Positions 26,229-35,419 of a stretch of 64,000 nucleotides of DNA are shown in pieces. Position 1 is the first letter of the stretch. Each line of letters begins with the position of its first letter. Made by a program: the position numbers and the translations under genes. This stretch comes from Marinobacter sp. F4218 (GTDB lineage Bacteria > Pseudomonadota > Gammaproteobacteria > Pseudomonadales > Oleiphilaceae): contig NZ_JAHZIL010000004.1 of assembly GCF_019443085.1 (NCBI RefSeq), positions 310,001 to 374,000 on the forward strand. Reading direction: 5' to 3'. The notes below the pieces were generated by a model. It was not told the DNA's origin. It ran no database searches and worked only from the letters and a program-made list of their open reading frames with translations.

Positions 26229-27998
26229 GTGCTTCGGTTTTGGACCTTACTACTCCTTTTGTCCCTTCTGACTCTGCAGGTCTTCGCGACTGGCGCTTTC
26301 GGTGCGTCTTCCGACGAAGAACAGACAGTGCCCCGGCTGGATGCCCGGATGGGGTACCATGGTGCAATCGCGCACCGGATGGCGTTTATCGAAGAACAGG
26401 GTGAGGAACTCTCTGTTGGCGACATCCAGTTCCTGATAGGGGAAACGCCCGAAGGCGTGCAGCGTACCGATGACCGCGTTATGGCCAACGGTATTGATTC
26501 CGGTGCGGTCTGGCTGGTTGCAGATGTGATTAATCCGACCAGAGACACCATTACCAGACGCATGTCAGTACGGATTGGCTGGCTTGACCGGGTCGACTTC
26601 TACTTCATGCCGGCGGGCGAGCCACCCGAGCGTTTTATCAGCGGCGATAGCATTCCCGTCCACAATCGCTCATTTGCCACGCGGGTCCCAACTGCAGAAT
26701 ACGCATTCCCCTCGGGCATGACGCGCCTGTTTTTGCGCGTTGAAACAGCAGATCCCGTCGTCATCCCCTTCTATTTTTCCAGTCTCAAGGCCGGGCACGA
26801 TCAGGAACAGTTCGACGCTGCTTTCTACAGCTTCGTCTATGGCGTCATGTTTGCTCTCGCGGCCTACAACCTGATGCTCTTCACCGGGCTCCGGCGTAAG
26901 CGGTACCTGTTCTATACCATTTACATGGTCTCCTTCATCCTCATGACTGCCTCCTATAGCGGCATTGGCATGGTGTTGATCTGGCCGTCTGCCGTGGTCT
27001 GGCAGCAGTGGGCGCCGCCCCTGTTAATGTTGGTTTTTGCCTTCTCCGGCATTACCTTTGCCACCAGCTTCCTGGAGGTGAAACTCCGGCGACGCAAACT
27101 GTTCCGGGCCATCCAGGTACTCTGTGCGGTTTATTTCGCGCTGTTTGCAGCCTGCTATTACATCGGCGAACGGGGGTGGGCCCTGACTCTCGCTTTCGCT
27201 TTGGTACCGGTCTTCACAGGCTTGATGCTTTACCTGGGCGTATCCAGCTGGATGAGCGGCATGAAATCCGCGCGCTACTACCTGTTTGGCACACTCGCCT
27301 CCGCGATTGGCGCGTCTATTACGGCACTGACCGTCTATGGCATCCTGCCGTACAGTCAGATTGGTTTTTATGCCGTGGACATAGGCATGGTGCTGGATGC
27401 CATGCTTCTGGCACTGGCATTGGCGGATCTGGTCAAGAGAACCCAGCAAGCGCGGATCGCGGCTGAACGCAAAGCCCAGGTGGATCATCTTACGGGCCTG
27501 GAAAACCGACGGGGCTTCCTGCCTGTCGCGGAATCGCTCTGGAACCTGGTAAAACGCAACAATCGCGATATCTGCGTGGCCATGATCGATATCGACCACT
27601 TCAAGATGATTAATGATCAGTACGGCCATGCCACCGGGGACCGGATACTGCGCAAAATCGCCAAGGTGCTCGACAGTTCCCGGCGCCAGGGGGATCTCCT
27701 GGCCCGCTGGGGCGGTGAAGAGTTCGTTCTGCTGTTACCGGAAACCGATCTTCCGGAGGCCTGCAACGTTGCCGAGCGCTTGCGCCAGAATGTCGAAGCG
27801 CTCACCATCCGCGAAGGCGCGGACATCCTTCAGTGCACCATCAGCGTTGGCGTCGCCAATCGCGATTCGGAAGAAGTAAGCCTGGATAAGACCATAGTGA
27901 TGGCTGACCAGGCGCTCTACCAGGCCAAGCTCGAAGGTCGCAACCTTGTCTGTGCTGGCAATGCCTCGGATGCCTCCGCCCGGGCAGTACCTGTCTGA
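26229..27998 (+). CDS. 7TM-DISM diguanylate cyclase (GGDEF)
   Basis: A 589-residue membrane sensor. A signal peptide (residues 1-26, GTG start) is followed by a periplasmic 7TMR-DISMED2 carbohydrate-binding-like domain up to about residue 190, then seven helices (residues 195-400), then a coiled-coil and a GGDEF domain. The active-site loop is GGEEF at 495-499 and the preceding MIDIDHFKMINDQYGH motif holds the metal-binding Asp. It should make cyclic di-GMP in response to a periplasmic ligand. No EAL domain is attached. It starts 64 bases after mtfA, possibly under its own promoter. Confidence 0.93.
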   Translation: MLRFWTLLLLLSLLTLQVFATGAFGASSDEEQTVPRLDARMGYHGAIAHRMAFIEEQGEELSVGDIQFLIGETPEGVQRTDDRVMANGIDSGAVWLVADVINPTRDTITRRMSVRIGWLDRVDFYFMPAGEPPERFISGDSIPVHNRSFATRVPTAEYAFPSGMTRLFLRVETADPVVIPFYFSSLKAGHDQEQFDAAFYSFVYGVMFALAAYNLMLFTGLRRKRYLFYTIYMVSFILMTASYSGIGMVLIWPSAVVWQQWAPPLLMLVFAFSGITFATSFLEVKLRRRKLFRAIQVLCAVYFALFAACYYIGERGWALTLAFALVPVFTGLMLYLGVSSWMSGMKSARYYLFGTLASAIGASITALTVYGILPYSQIGFYAVDIGMVLDAMLLALALADLVKRTQQARIAAERKAQVDHLTGLENRRGFLPVAESLWNLVKRNNRDICVAMIDIDHFKMINDQYGHATGDRILRKIAKVLDSSRRQGDLLARWGGEEFVLLLPETDLPEACNVAERLRQNVEALTIREGADILQCTISVGVANRDSEEVSLDKTIVMADQALYQAKLEGRNLVCAGNASDASARAVPV

Positions 27999-28012
27999 AT
28001 TTGGACCAGCAA

Positions 28013-28414
28013 TCAACGAGGCCGTATCAAAAACCAGCTGATCAGGACCAGGCCTCCAAACAGGGAATAGCTGAGAATAAACACCCACTCAGGAGCACTG
28101 TAATAGAGAATGGCGTGCAGCCAGTGCTGGATGAACGACCCCTCGTATACGGCATCGCCCGCCTTGTTCCGGAGCGCCATTTCCCAGGTGGTTAACGGAC
28201 AGATTACTCCGACCCAGGATTGCAAGACGACAACAGCAATCGCAATCAGGTGAGACACCCTGAACCAGATGTTGCGCACCCACTCCCAATTCAGAAAATG
28301 ACCGAGGTAGATAGCCAGCAGACCCAGAACCACAAATGCTACGAATACCACGTGCAACACAAGCAGCGAGTCTGCCAGAACTACGTATACCGAACCTGAG
28401 AACATGGAATTCAC
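28013..28414 (-). CDS. DUF2784 family membrane protein
   Basis: A 133-residue protein with four helices. LADSLLVLHVVFVAFVVLGLLA at the start, the RVSHLIAIAVVVLQSWVGVICPLTTWEMALR segment and the terminal helix match the DUF2784 family. Start may be ATG 28414 or the ATG three codons on. Function unknown. Convergent with the diguanylate cyclase gene, separated by 14 bases. Confidence 0.85.
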   Translation of the reverse strand: MNSMFSGSVYVVLADSLLVLHVVFVAFVVLGLLAIYLGHFLNWEWVRNIWFRVSHLIAIAVVVLQSWVGVICPLTTWEMALRNKAGDAVYEGSFIQHWLHAILYYSAPEWVFILSYSLFGGLVLISWFLIRPR

Positions 28415-28448
28415 CGGGCACTATGCCAGCGCCCGGCATGGGGCTGAC

Positions 28449-28751
28449 TCAGCAATACGCAATGAACATAAAATCAGTTTCTGCCGCTGCAAGCTGGTTT
28501 GTCCAGGCCGATACTCTGAACGAGTTGGCGCCAACGTTCTCGACAACTACGCTGACCCCCGGCGTCATTGACGTAGCAACAACCTGCATATCGAGCTCAG
28601 GATTGTTCAGGTTGAGATTATGAGTAATTTCATAGATTTCAGTCTGCTGCTGTTTGGAGACCGTCCAACTGGGCAGGCCGGCCAGAGGGGCCGGGCCTGA
28701 GAATCCCTCACCCGCCCCAACTTTTGCTGAATAGATTTCTGATGCAGGCAT
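28449..28751 (-). CDS. small hypothetical protein
   Basis: A 100-residue protein I do not recognise. It has no signal peptide or membrane helix and looks beta-rich, with VVATSMTPGVSVVVENVGANSFRVSAWTNQ in the second half. AAGGAG lies eight bases before the ATG, so it is very probably a real gene. It sits at the left end of an AT-rich stretch of single small genes. No neighbour suggests a role. Confidence 0.65.
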   Translation of the reverse strand: MPASEIYSAKVGAGEGFSGPAPLAGLPSWTVSKQQQTEIYEITHNLNLNNPELDMQVVATSMTPGVSVVVENVGANSFRVSAWTNQLAAAETDFMFIAYC

Positions 28752-28962
28752 TTAAAAACTCCTTTTTAGTTTCCAGTTCAACGCTGTTTTCGGATAGCCC
28801 CGAAAACAAACATCACCAGATGCTTCCCTATATACATCATGACTAAATATAAAATACAAAGCGCATCTATCTTATGATCTCAATAAAACCAATCTTTTCC
28901 AGCGTAGCCTCGATAGAGCCTTCCGGCGAATAATAGTTTGGTGGATCCGGCAAGACGCTGCA
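28752..28962. other. AT-rich intergenic stretch with a stem-loop
   Basis: This 211-base stretch is the most AT-rich non-coding DNA in the window. The only structure I see is GTTTTCGG (28786-28793) pairing with CCGAAAAC (28800-28807) around six bases. No T-run follows on either strand. No reading frame here looks coding. Confidence 0.5.
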
Positions 28963-29331
28963 TTAATCCTTACCGGCCACCCACTTTTCAGCCGCCTCAA
29001 GGTCATTCACAGGAAAGTGCTTGATGTCCGCAGACAAAAAATGTGATGCGAGATGCTCCCCAAGGTCGCCAAAGGCCGAGTCCGTCACCAGTGCAACTTT
29101 CCTGATGAATTTGTGATGATCCCTTACGAAGCGAAAATGCGTGACCATTGCCCCGATGCTTTTCCAGCCCGGGAAGGTAGGACTACTGATGATAAGGCCC
29201 TCAAGTGCTCCGGTTTCTTCAATAAAGGGATCCGCCGTTTCCGCTAGCTGACGGAAATCGTCTTTTTCCAAAGACGACGTGGGACGGACATAGAGAATGG
29301 AATGGGCGGTATCCAGAGTGTGTTCGATCAT
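28963..29331 (-). CDS. SpoIIAA-like/STAS-type protein
   Basis: A 122-residue protein of the SpoIIAA-like (STAS/SEC14) fold: IEHTLDTAHSILYVRPTSSLEKDDFRQL, then GALEGLIISSPTFPGWKSIGAMVTHFRFVRDHHKFIRKVALVTDS. These are found in many marine and soil bacteria as single-domain proteins of unknown partner. I start at ATG 29331; the ATG five codons upstream contains the GGAGGG ribosome-binding site. Solitary gene. Confidence 0.82.
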   Translation of the reverse strand: MIEHTLDTAHSILYVRPTSSLEKDDFRQLAETADPFIEETGALEGLIISSPTFPGWKSIGAMVTHFRFVRDHHKFIRKVALVTDSAFGDLGEHLASHFLSADIKHFPVNDLEAAEKWVAGKD

Positions 29332-29553
29332 GCTTTTACCCTCCATGGCTGAGGCGAACTTGATACCAGGAATCGAGCTTTGAGGTTCGCTTCAGTGTTG
29401 CGCTGCTTCCTGCCGCATACAGAACTTGGGATGCTCGAACAATTCCCAAAGTATAGATCAGACTGGATTTGTACCTTGCTTATTTTCAATCGCAAAAACC
29501 ATGCGGCCCGCAACCGGATCAAAACCTCCTCTACCGGAGAGTTTTCCCCGCTT

Positions 29554-29931
29554 TCAGCGCGCGGAGGGCAGGTTTCCTCCCAGCATGTTTTCAACCACTG
29601 CAGCGTTATAGAATGCTTCGACCGTGTGGATTTTTTCGTTGCGCACGCGAAACCAGACTGCAAGCCGCACATCCCCAATCGGCTCAAAGTGGGTCCGGTA
29701 ATCCAGGATCGCGAAAACATGCTCGCCGTCAGCACTCAGCTGCCGGAGAACCAGGTCTTTCTGAATGGCAACCATACCGAATTGGTAGGCCAGCATGTCA
29801 TCGCGGCTGAGGAAGCGCATGTTTGGCCCGACGTATTCAAACTCTTCTGCAGCCAGCAAGGTCTTTGCCTCATCCAGCCTTTGGGCGTGGATGTCCGAGA
29901 TGAACTGCGCCACGATGTCTTTTGGTTGCAT
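29554..29931 (-). CDS. SnoaL-like (NTF2 fold) polyketide-cyclase family protein
   Basis: A 125-residue NTF2-like protein: DIVAQFISDIHAQRLDEAKTLL as the first helices, then a strand-rich half with FEPIGDVRLAVWFRVRNEKIHTVEAFYN. The fold binds small hydrophobic ligands or catalyses simple aldol/isomerase reactions. No catalytic residue is certain. A second NTF2 gene lies 0.9 kb away, but the two are not close copies. Confidence 0.75.
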   Translation of the reverse strand: MQPKDIVAQFISDIHAQRLDEAKTLLAAEEFEYVGPNMRFLSRDDMLAYQFGMVAIQKDLVLRQLSADGEHVFAILDYRTHFEPIGDVRLAVWFRVRNEKIHTVEAFYNAAVVENMLGGNLPSAR

Positions 29932-30043
29932 GGATAGACTCCATTTCTAAGACCGGGACGATTGGAATGCCTGCATCCGCGCAGATGCCCTAAACAGTTT
30001 TACTCCCACTTTATCTTGATAACAAACAATGGCCCCGGACCGT

Positions 30044-30541
30044 TTAGGTAGCAGGGCACTCCCCACCCAAAGTGTTTGATGAGACCTCGACGGCTTCAGT
30101 TGCAGGCGGGAATGTTTTCTTGAAGGTGAACGCATCGTTTGTGGGCCCAGACTTCCTCAATCTCTGCAACTTTTCGGATGCCTCTTCCAGGGAGGGGATA
30201 TGTCCGGCTGGCACCCACCAAAGCACCATGTGGGACTCAGCCAATTTGTGAAACCACTCCTTTTTGCGGCGCATGATCTCGACGTGAACAGACCGGTAAA
30301 CGTAATCGTGCAACGCTTCGACCGACTCCCAGACCGAAAGGTTCACAATCTGGTCCGAGCCAAAATAATCAATGCCCGTGGCATCACCGTCTTCCGTTTG
30401 TAGCCGCCAGACAAAGCCTGGAGAGTCATCCGCCAAGGCATTGATCCTATCCAGATTCGCGACAAAATCTGCAAGCTGAGGGGAGTCTATCGGCGCCTTC
30501 AGCTTTGCCACATTGAGTTGCGCAATATGATACTGAGTCAC
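30044..30541 (-). CDS. DUF3291 family protein
   Basis: A 165-residue protein. YHIAQLNVAKLKAPIDSPQLADFVANLDRINALAD, then GFVWRLQTEDGDA, LSVWESVEALHDYVYRSVH and LWWVPAGHIPSLEEASEKLQRLRKSGPTNDAFTF are the sequence landmarks of DUF3291, a dimeric ferredoxin-like fold resembling ABM monooxygenases. It begins with GTG at 30541, preceded by AGGAGG. Function unknown. Confidence 0.85.
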   Translation of the reverse strand: MTQYHIAQLNVAKLKAPIDSPQLADFVANLDRINALADDSPGFVWRLQTEDGDATGIDYFGSDQIVNLSVWESVEALHDYVYRSVHVEIMRRKKEWFHKLAESHMVLWWVPAGHIPSLEEASEKLQRLRKSGPTNDAFTFKKTFPPATEAVEVSSNTLGGECPAT

Positions 30542-30833
30542 GGTTTTCCTCCTGAAATCACTAACCGCCAGTCACAGCCGCTTTTCAGAAACTATTCAGC
30601 AGCCTTCGGCGATCGTCCCACTCTTTATCCTGGTAGAAGTTTATTTCAATAAGGTAGATACGGTGGCTATGTTGTTGGCATAGCGCTCGAACCCGGGAGT
30701 TCGTAGGGATCCAAGATGTATTTCAGAAAACAGATCACCACCTGAACTCCCTTTCGATCGTGGTTTAATCGTGGGTTCAGCGAACCCACTGAGTAGTGCT
30801 TGAGAACCTGCCACTACGGCTGAAACACTGAAG
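30542..30833. repeat. non-coding spacer with three stacked inverted repeats
   Basis: No convincing gene occupies these 292 bases. Between 30695 and 30817 three dyads follow each other: GGGAGTTC (30695-30702) with GAACTCCC (30734-30741), GTGGGTTC (30771-30778) with GAACCCAC (30782-30789), and GTAGTG (30793-30798) with CACTAC (30812-30817). All could form hairpins in RNA or cruciforms in DNA. A repetitive-element relic or a structured RNA is possible; I cannot name either. Confidence 0.4.
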
Positions 30834-31193
30834 TCAGAACGCGTTGTTCCATTGTTCAGTATCGATAAACCATCGCTCCTCGTAAATTTTGTTGCCTTCA
30901 AATCGGAAAAGCACCGCTAGCTGGGAGCCGGTAATCTTTGATGATTTCCAATCAACGATCGAGACGACCTCAGCATCACCCTCTATGTTACGCAGTCCGG
31001 TAATCTCGAACCCTGGCGGAAGAATTTGCCCAAGACCATTGAGAGCCTCTCGGAAAGGCCCTCGACCTTCAAGTACATCCGTCTGCCCGGGCATAACGAA
31101 TATCATCTCTTCCGAGTAATCGGCCACCACCCTGTCAAAATCTCCGGCGCCAACCGCATCCCATCCGCCTTGAACAATGTTTGCCAGATTCAT
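30834..31193 (-). CDS. SnoaL-like (NTF2 fold) protein
   Basis: A 119-residue NTF2-fold protein starting MNLANIVQGGWDAVGAGDFDRVV, with VMPGQTDVLEGRGPFREALNGL and a C-terminal half ending VLFRFEGNKIYEERWFIDT. ATG 31193 is preferred because GAGGGG precedes it and the fold begins there; the upstream extension to 31319 is not homologous to anything I know. The protein belongs to the ketosteroid-isomerase-like superfamily with unknown substrate. Confidence 0.8.
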   Translation of the reverse strand: MNLANIVQGGWDAVGAGDFDRVVADYSEEMIFVMPGQTDVLEGRGPFREALNGLGQILPPGFEITGLRNIEGDAEVVSIVDWKSSKITGSQLAVLFRFEGNKIYEERWFIDTEQWNNAF

Positions 31194-31343
31194 GATCGCC
31201 CCCCCCTCTTTTGATGACTTATCACTTCTCATACCAGATTGACCGGAAGGCTCTGTGAAGGGTCTCCTGTAAACTGGAATTATAGTCGTCAAACAGGCGT
31301 GCTCCATAACATTGGGCAAACCTGCCGCGCTCTGGCAGTCTCG

Positions 31344-31838
31344 TCATTCCATCTGATGCCCAGAATGGTCCATTTCTTTTTTCATTACGCCGTAATCCAA
31401 CGGCTCAACAGTGAGCTCGACCTGCACGGTTTCCGCTCCCCTGAACTTCAGTGTGAGAGGTATGCGTTCGCCTTCGTGCAAGGGTTCCGGCAGTTTCTCC
31501 AGCATCAGGTGATAACTGTGGGGTTTCAGCTCAACGGTTTCACCCGCGGGGATGACAAGACCCTGCTTCAGGGGCTTCATACTCATTACACCGTCACTCA
31601 TGCTGGACTCGTGAATCGAGACGTGCCCTGCCCTTGGGGTTTGCGCTCCGATCAGGGTGATCGGCGCCTCGCCAATGTTGGTGATGGTCAGGTAGCCAAC
31701 GCCGGTGGGGGTGCCCGGCGGGGTTGGGCGACTCCAGGGGTGGTCGATTTTCAGGTTGTCCTGAGTGTAGTCGTGGGCACTGGCCAGTGCAGGAATGATG
31801 GAAAGCAGCAAGGCAGCAACAAGGGATTTCACTTTCAC
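31344..31838 (-). CDS. periplasmic copper chaperone PCu(A)C
   Basis: A 164-residue exported protein with a cleavable signal (LLLSIIPALASA). The copper(I) site is visible as His and Met residues in IHESSMSDGVMSMK and in HSYHLMLEKL, the PCu(A)C pattern. The His/Met-rich tail (MKKEMDHSGHQME) could bind Cu(II). The protein delivers copper to the CuA or CuB site of cytochrome oxidase. No Sco gene is adjacent, which is usual outside Sco-PCuAC operons. Confidence 0.9.
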   Translation of the reverse strand: MKVKSLVAALLLSIIPALASAHDYTQDNLKIDHPWSRPTPPGTPTGVGYLTITNIGEAPITLIGAQTPRAGHVSIHESSMSDGVMSMKPLKQGLVIPAGETVELKPHSYHLMLEKLPEPLHEGERIPLTLKFRGAETVQVELTVEPLDYGVMKKEMDHSGHQME

Positions 31839-31934
31839 GGTGCTTGGGTCCTTCGGGCAATTGATTGTGTGTTTGAGCTTACCCGAGGGCCATGACGGAA
31901 CAAGGGTTTTTCTGCGACGAATCGTCGCACAAGG

Positions 31935-34208
31935 TCATTCGACGGAAGCGGTGAGCAGTTCCCGGACGTCGCCAATCGGTACGGGACGGCCGAAAAAGAA
32001 TCCCTGAAAACGCTGGCAGCCGATGGCAATCAGGGTGTCGGCCTGCTCCTGGCTTTCAACGCCCTCGGCGACCAACTCCAGTTCGTGATTGCGGGCAATG
32101 GCGACGATGCTCTCCACCATTTTGCGGGCCTGTTTGTCTTCATTGATGCTGTCCACAAAGGTCTTGTCGACCTTCAACTCATCGATGGGCAATGAGCGCA
32201 GCAGACTCAGGGAAGAGTATCCCGTTCCGAAATCGTCCATGGACAGCCGGATTCCGGAATCCCGCAACTGATTCAAAACCGGCAGGATGGTGCTCTGGCG
32301 GGACATGAACATGGTTTCGGTGATTTCGAGGGTCAGCTCGTTTGGGGCCATGTGATTTTGGCGAAGCTTTTCGAGCACCGTTTCTGCAAACCCGGGCTGC
32401 ATGAACTGCAGCACTGAAATATTGACGGAAAGCTCCAGTGGAAATGCCTTCTGCCGCGGCAACGTGCTGAAATCCTCAAGGCTACGATCCAGTACGTAGT
32501 TGCCAAGCTGAACCATCAGGCCCGAGGCCTCGGCGACAGACACAAATTCGTTCGGCGGTACATACCCCAGTTCGTCGTCATACCAGCGTGCCAGCGCCTC
32601 CATGCCGACCACCCGCCCCTTGGCATCAACCTGAGCCTGGTAGGCCATGGTAATCAGATGGGGTTCGAGCGCCCCTCTCAGGCGTTGTTCAATGTGAACC
32701 CGCCGCAGGTACCGGGTTTCGATGTCACTCTGGAACAGGCACACGTCGTTTCGGTTCTTCTTGGCCTTGTGGAGTGCAAGGTGAGCGCTGCGCACAATGC
32801 TGCTGAACGAATCGCCATTGGCTGGAAAAATCGCGGCACCGATGCTGGCGCCAATCTGCATGTTGAGCGCTCCACTGAGTACGCAGCTGCCGGTTTCGGT
32901 CAACAGGCTCTGGCAGTACTCGTAAACCTGTTGTTCGTCCGACACTCCCGCAACCACCGCAAATTCGTCACCACCAAGACTGGCCACCACGGAATCTTCG
33001 CCGGCGGCCTGGCGCAGGCAACGGGACCAGTCAGCCAGCACCCGGTCACCAAAATCCTGACCAAACCGATCGTTGATGCCGCGGAAGTTATCAATGTCCA
33101 CGAGCGCGATGCAAAAGGGGCGCCGGGCATCAATCCGCGCGTGGATCTCATCGATGAGCCCTACCCGGTTCATCAGTCCGGTCAGGTCATCATGCCTGGA
33201 TTGATGAAAGAGCTGGTCCCGCCGTTTCTTTTCAACGCGATCAATCAGACTGAACAGGTAATAGAGAAGGGCCGATATAACCACAAACAAACCAACGAAA
33301 ATCGCCAGCTGCCGGAAGAACTCCCGGAGAACGCCGGCCATGTCGGATTCCGAGATAACCCAGAGTTCAAATCGTGAATCATAGACCGCCGCTCCCAGAT
33401 AGGTACCGCTGTCCCGTTCGGAGTAATAGATGACGATATCCGCGTCTCTCTTGATGGCCTCGATACTCTTGCCGGACTCCCGCTCAAGGCGCTCGGTATC
33501 CGCCCGGATCTGATCGTCCGGGCGGCGAACCGTGGAGTAGACTTCAGGCCCGACGTCCTCCCGCGACAGAAACTGTAAGTAGCCATCCCGTTCACGAAAC
33601 AGCATGAGGCTTTCGTCGTCTTCGTTGGGCCGATCACTGCTGAAAATACCATGCTCACCCTCAATCCGTATCCCGGCCGTCATTACCGCCAGCACTTCAC
33701 CGGCGTCATTACGCAAGGCTTTGCGAACGGGAATGATCCACTCACCAAGAGGTTCGAAGAAATAGGTGCGCCCCAGAATCATCTTCTCTTCCATCAGCGC
33801 CTGCTGGAAACTCGGGCGCGTTCGTTCCGATTCCAACAGGTTGGGTAGCCGGTCCATATTGATGTTGGAGCTGAGCGCAATCAGTTGGCCATTGGGTCGG
33901 GCCAGGCCCAGGCCGGCCAGCGAAGGACTGGATTTCATGGCGCTGTCCAGCAGTGGCAAAGCCTGCGGTTCCACCGGGAACCTATTCCGACGCAACAGTT
34001 CCCGGCCGACCACATCCAGTACCAGTTCCTGCGTGCCAAGGATGTTGGCGACCGATTGGGCAAAGAACTCCACACGGGATTCGTGGTGACGTTCGTATCG
34101 GTCAATCGTGGTATTCCAGGAGGATGAAACAAGAGCAATGAGCAGCACGAGGCCGCCGGCATAAACCAGCCAGAAGAGCGTCCAGATGTTACGCTTGAGT
34201 GTGGTCAA
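31935..34208 (-). CDS. dual GGDEF-EAL cyclic di-GMP protein with periplasmic sensor
   Basis: About 757 residues. A helix (LFWLVYAGGLVLLIALVSS), a large periplasmic region of some 260 residues resembling dCache/CHASE sensors, a second helix (FRQLAIFVGLFVVISALLYYLF), then GGDEF and EAL. The cyclase site is GGDEF in SLGGDEFAVV, and the phosphodiesterase site shows MEALARW, ETMFM, MDDFGTGYSSLSLLRSLP and AEGVE. Both domains appear catalytically complete. I favour a TTG start at 34208, four bases after GGGAGG; an ATG at 34259 without ribosome-binding site would add 17 residues. Confidence 0.9.
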   Translation of the reverse strand: MTTLKRNIWTLFWLVYAGGLVLLIALVSSSWNTTIDRYERHHESRVEFFAQSVANILGTQELVLDVVGRELLRRNRFPVEPQALPLLDSAMKSSPSLAGLGLARPNGQLIALSSNINMDRLPNLLESERTRPSFQQALMEEKMILGRTYFFEPLGEWIIPVRKALRNDAGEVLAVMTAGIRIEGEHGIFSSDRPNEDDESLMLFRERDGYLQFLSREDVGPEVYSTVRRPDDQIRADTERLERESGKSIEAIKRDADIVIYYSERDSGTYLGAAVYDSRFELWVISESDMAGVLREFFRQLAIFVGLFVVISALLYYLFSLIDRVEKKRRDQLFHQSRHDDLTGLMNRVGLIDEIHARIDARRPFCIALVDIDNFRGINDRFGQDFGDRVLADWSRCLRQAAGEDSVVASLGGDEFAVVAGVSDEQQVYEYCQSLLTETGSCVLSGALNMQIGASIGAAIFPANGDSFSSIVRSAHLALHKAKKNRNDVCLFQSDIETRYLRRVHIEQRLRGALEPHLITMAYQAQVDAKGRVVGMEALARWYDDELGYVPPNEFVSVAEASGLMVQLGNYVLDRSLEDFSTLPRQKAFPLELSVNISVLQFMQPGFAETVLEKLRQNHMAPNELTLEITETMFMSRQSTILPVLNQLRDSGIRLSMDDFGTGYSSLSLLRSLPIDELKVDKTFVDSINEDKQARKMVESIVAIARNHELELVAEGVESQEQADTLIAIGCQRFQGFFFGRPVPIGDVRELLTASVE

Positions 34209-34297
34209 AGTACCTCCCGGGCATTCCCGCGAGATGTCGAGGGCATCCAGCCAATGCATTGAGTATAGGCTGACTCTCGCCCTCCGTATGCCCGGAC

Positions 34298-35419
34298 CTA
34301 TTTCGCCATCAACGCCTCGACCATGGCGCCCAGAAACCGCGAGGCCTCACCTCCGGTCGCCGCCCGGTGATCGAACGTGAGGGACAATGGCAGAATGCGC
34401 CGCACTGTCGGTTTTCCACCGCGAGGAACGACTTTCTCGCGGATCCTGCCAGCGCCAACAATCGCCACCTGGGGAGGGGTCACAATGGGGTTGGCGTACT
34501 GACCGGTCATGGTGCCGAAGTTGGACAGGGTGATCGTGGCCCCCTGCATTTCCCGGGGTGGAATCTTGCGGGTGGCAACCGCTTCCCGCAGGTTTTCCAG
34601 CCCCTGGCGCAGATCCTGTTGCGACCGGTGATTCACGTCCCGCAGCACGGGCACGAACAGCCCCTCCGATGTATCCACCGCAATGCCCACATGCACTTTA
34701 TCCAGCAGCCGCCGGCTCAGGTTATCGCCATCGAACCAGGCATTCAGCTGCGGAACCGCCTCACAGGCAAGGGCGATCGCCTGCACCAGGCGCATGGTGA
34801 TGTCCGTGCTTTCGTTCCAGTCGCCGATGTCAGCGTCCTCGTAAATGGAGACTGGCACCACCTGGGCGTGGGACAACGCCATGTTCTTGGCCATGGTCCG
34901 GCGCGGGCCCCGCAGCATTTCCGCCTCACCCAGCTGTTTCTGATGGCTGGCCTGTTTGTGCACATCGTCGTTGGTAATCAGGCCGCCGGGGCCGCTGCCC
35001 TTGATCGATTCGAGGCTGACACCCAAGCGCTCCGCCAGCGCACGGACTCCCGGCGTCGCACGGTTGGCCCGGGCCCGTCGGCTGGACACCGCTGCGCCGA
35101 TGATGAACTGATCCCGGGTGGATTCTGCCCCATTGCCCTTGTCGGAGGTTTTCAGCTCACCCACCACAGTGCCGGTGTCATCCCCCTCACCTTCAAACGC
35201 CAGCAAAGGCTCACCGGTGTGGATGATGTCGCCTGGATCGCCGTAGAGCTTCGCGATGGTACCCGCCTCGGGAGATGGCACCTCCACGATGGCCTTGGCG
35301 GTCTCCACGGAAACCAGCACCTGATCGACGTCGACAACGTCGCCCACTTTGACGTGCCACTCGACAATTTCAGCCTCGGGCAGGCCTTCGCCAAGATCGG
35401 GGAGTTTGAAATTTTTCAT
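34298..35419 (-). CDS. 2-oxoacid dehydrogenase E2 (dihydrolipoyl acyltransferase)
   Basis: A 373-residue E2. One N-terminal lipoyl domain with the lipoylated Lys in VETAKAIVEV, an E3/E1-binding domain near residue 125-165 (TPGVRALAERLGVSLESIKGSGPGGLITNDDV), and the catalytic acyltransferase domain ending in LTFDHRAATGGEASRFL, where the DHR-xx-GG active site is intact. A single lipoyl domain is typical of branched-chain and Gram-positive-type pyruvate complexes. Its ATG overlaps the E1-beta stop by four bases (ATGA). Confidence 0.92.
   Translation of the reverse strand: MKNFKLPDLGEGLPEAEIVEWHVKVGDVVDVDQVLVSVETAKAIVEVPSPEAGTIAKLYGDPGDIIHTGEPLLAFEGEGDDTGTVVGELKTSDKGNGAESTRDQFIIGAAVSSRRARANRATPGVRALAERLGVSLESIKGSGPGGLITNDDVHKQASHQKQLGEAEMLRGPRRTMAKNMALSHAQVVPVSIYEDADIGDWNESTDITMRLVQAIALACEAVPQLNAWFDGDNLSRRLLDKVHVGIAVDTSEGLFVPVLRDVNHRSQQDLRQGLENLREAVATRKIPPREMQGATITLSNFGTMTGQYANPIVTPPQVAIVGAGRIREKVVPRGGKPTVRRILPLSLTFDHRAATGGEASRFLGAMVEALMAK

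Noticed and set aside
28786..28807. Terminator of the SpoIIAA-like gene
   Set aside because: The hairpin is more than 150 bases after the stop codon and no T-run follows on the minus strand.
30641..30901. 86-codon minus-strand frame overlapping the NTF2-like gene
   Set aside because: It overlaps the 3' end of a credible gene in another frame, has no ribosome-binding site and covers the dyad-rich spacer; more likely chance or element-derived.
28420..31193. Integron cassette array with attC sites
   Set aside because: The gene layout is suggestive, but I found no paired attC core sites (RYYYAAC with GTTRRRY at the proper spacing) in the spacers and no integrase.
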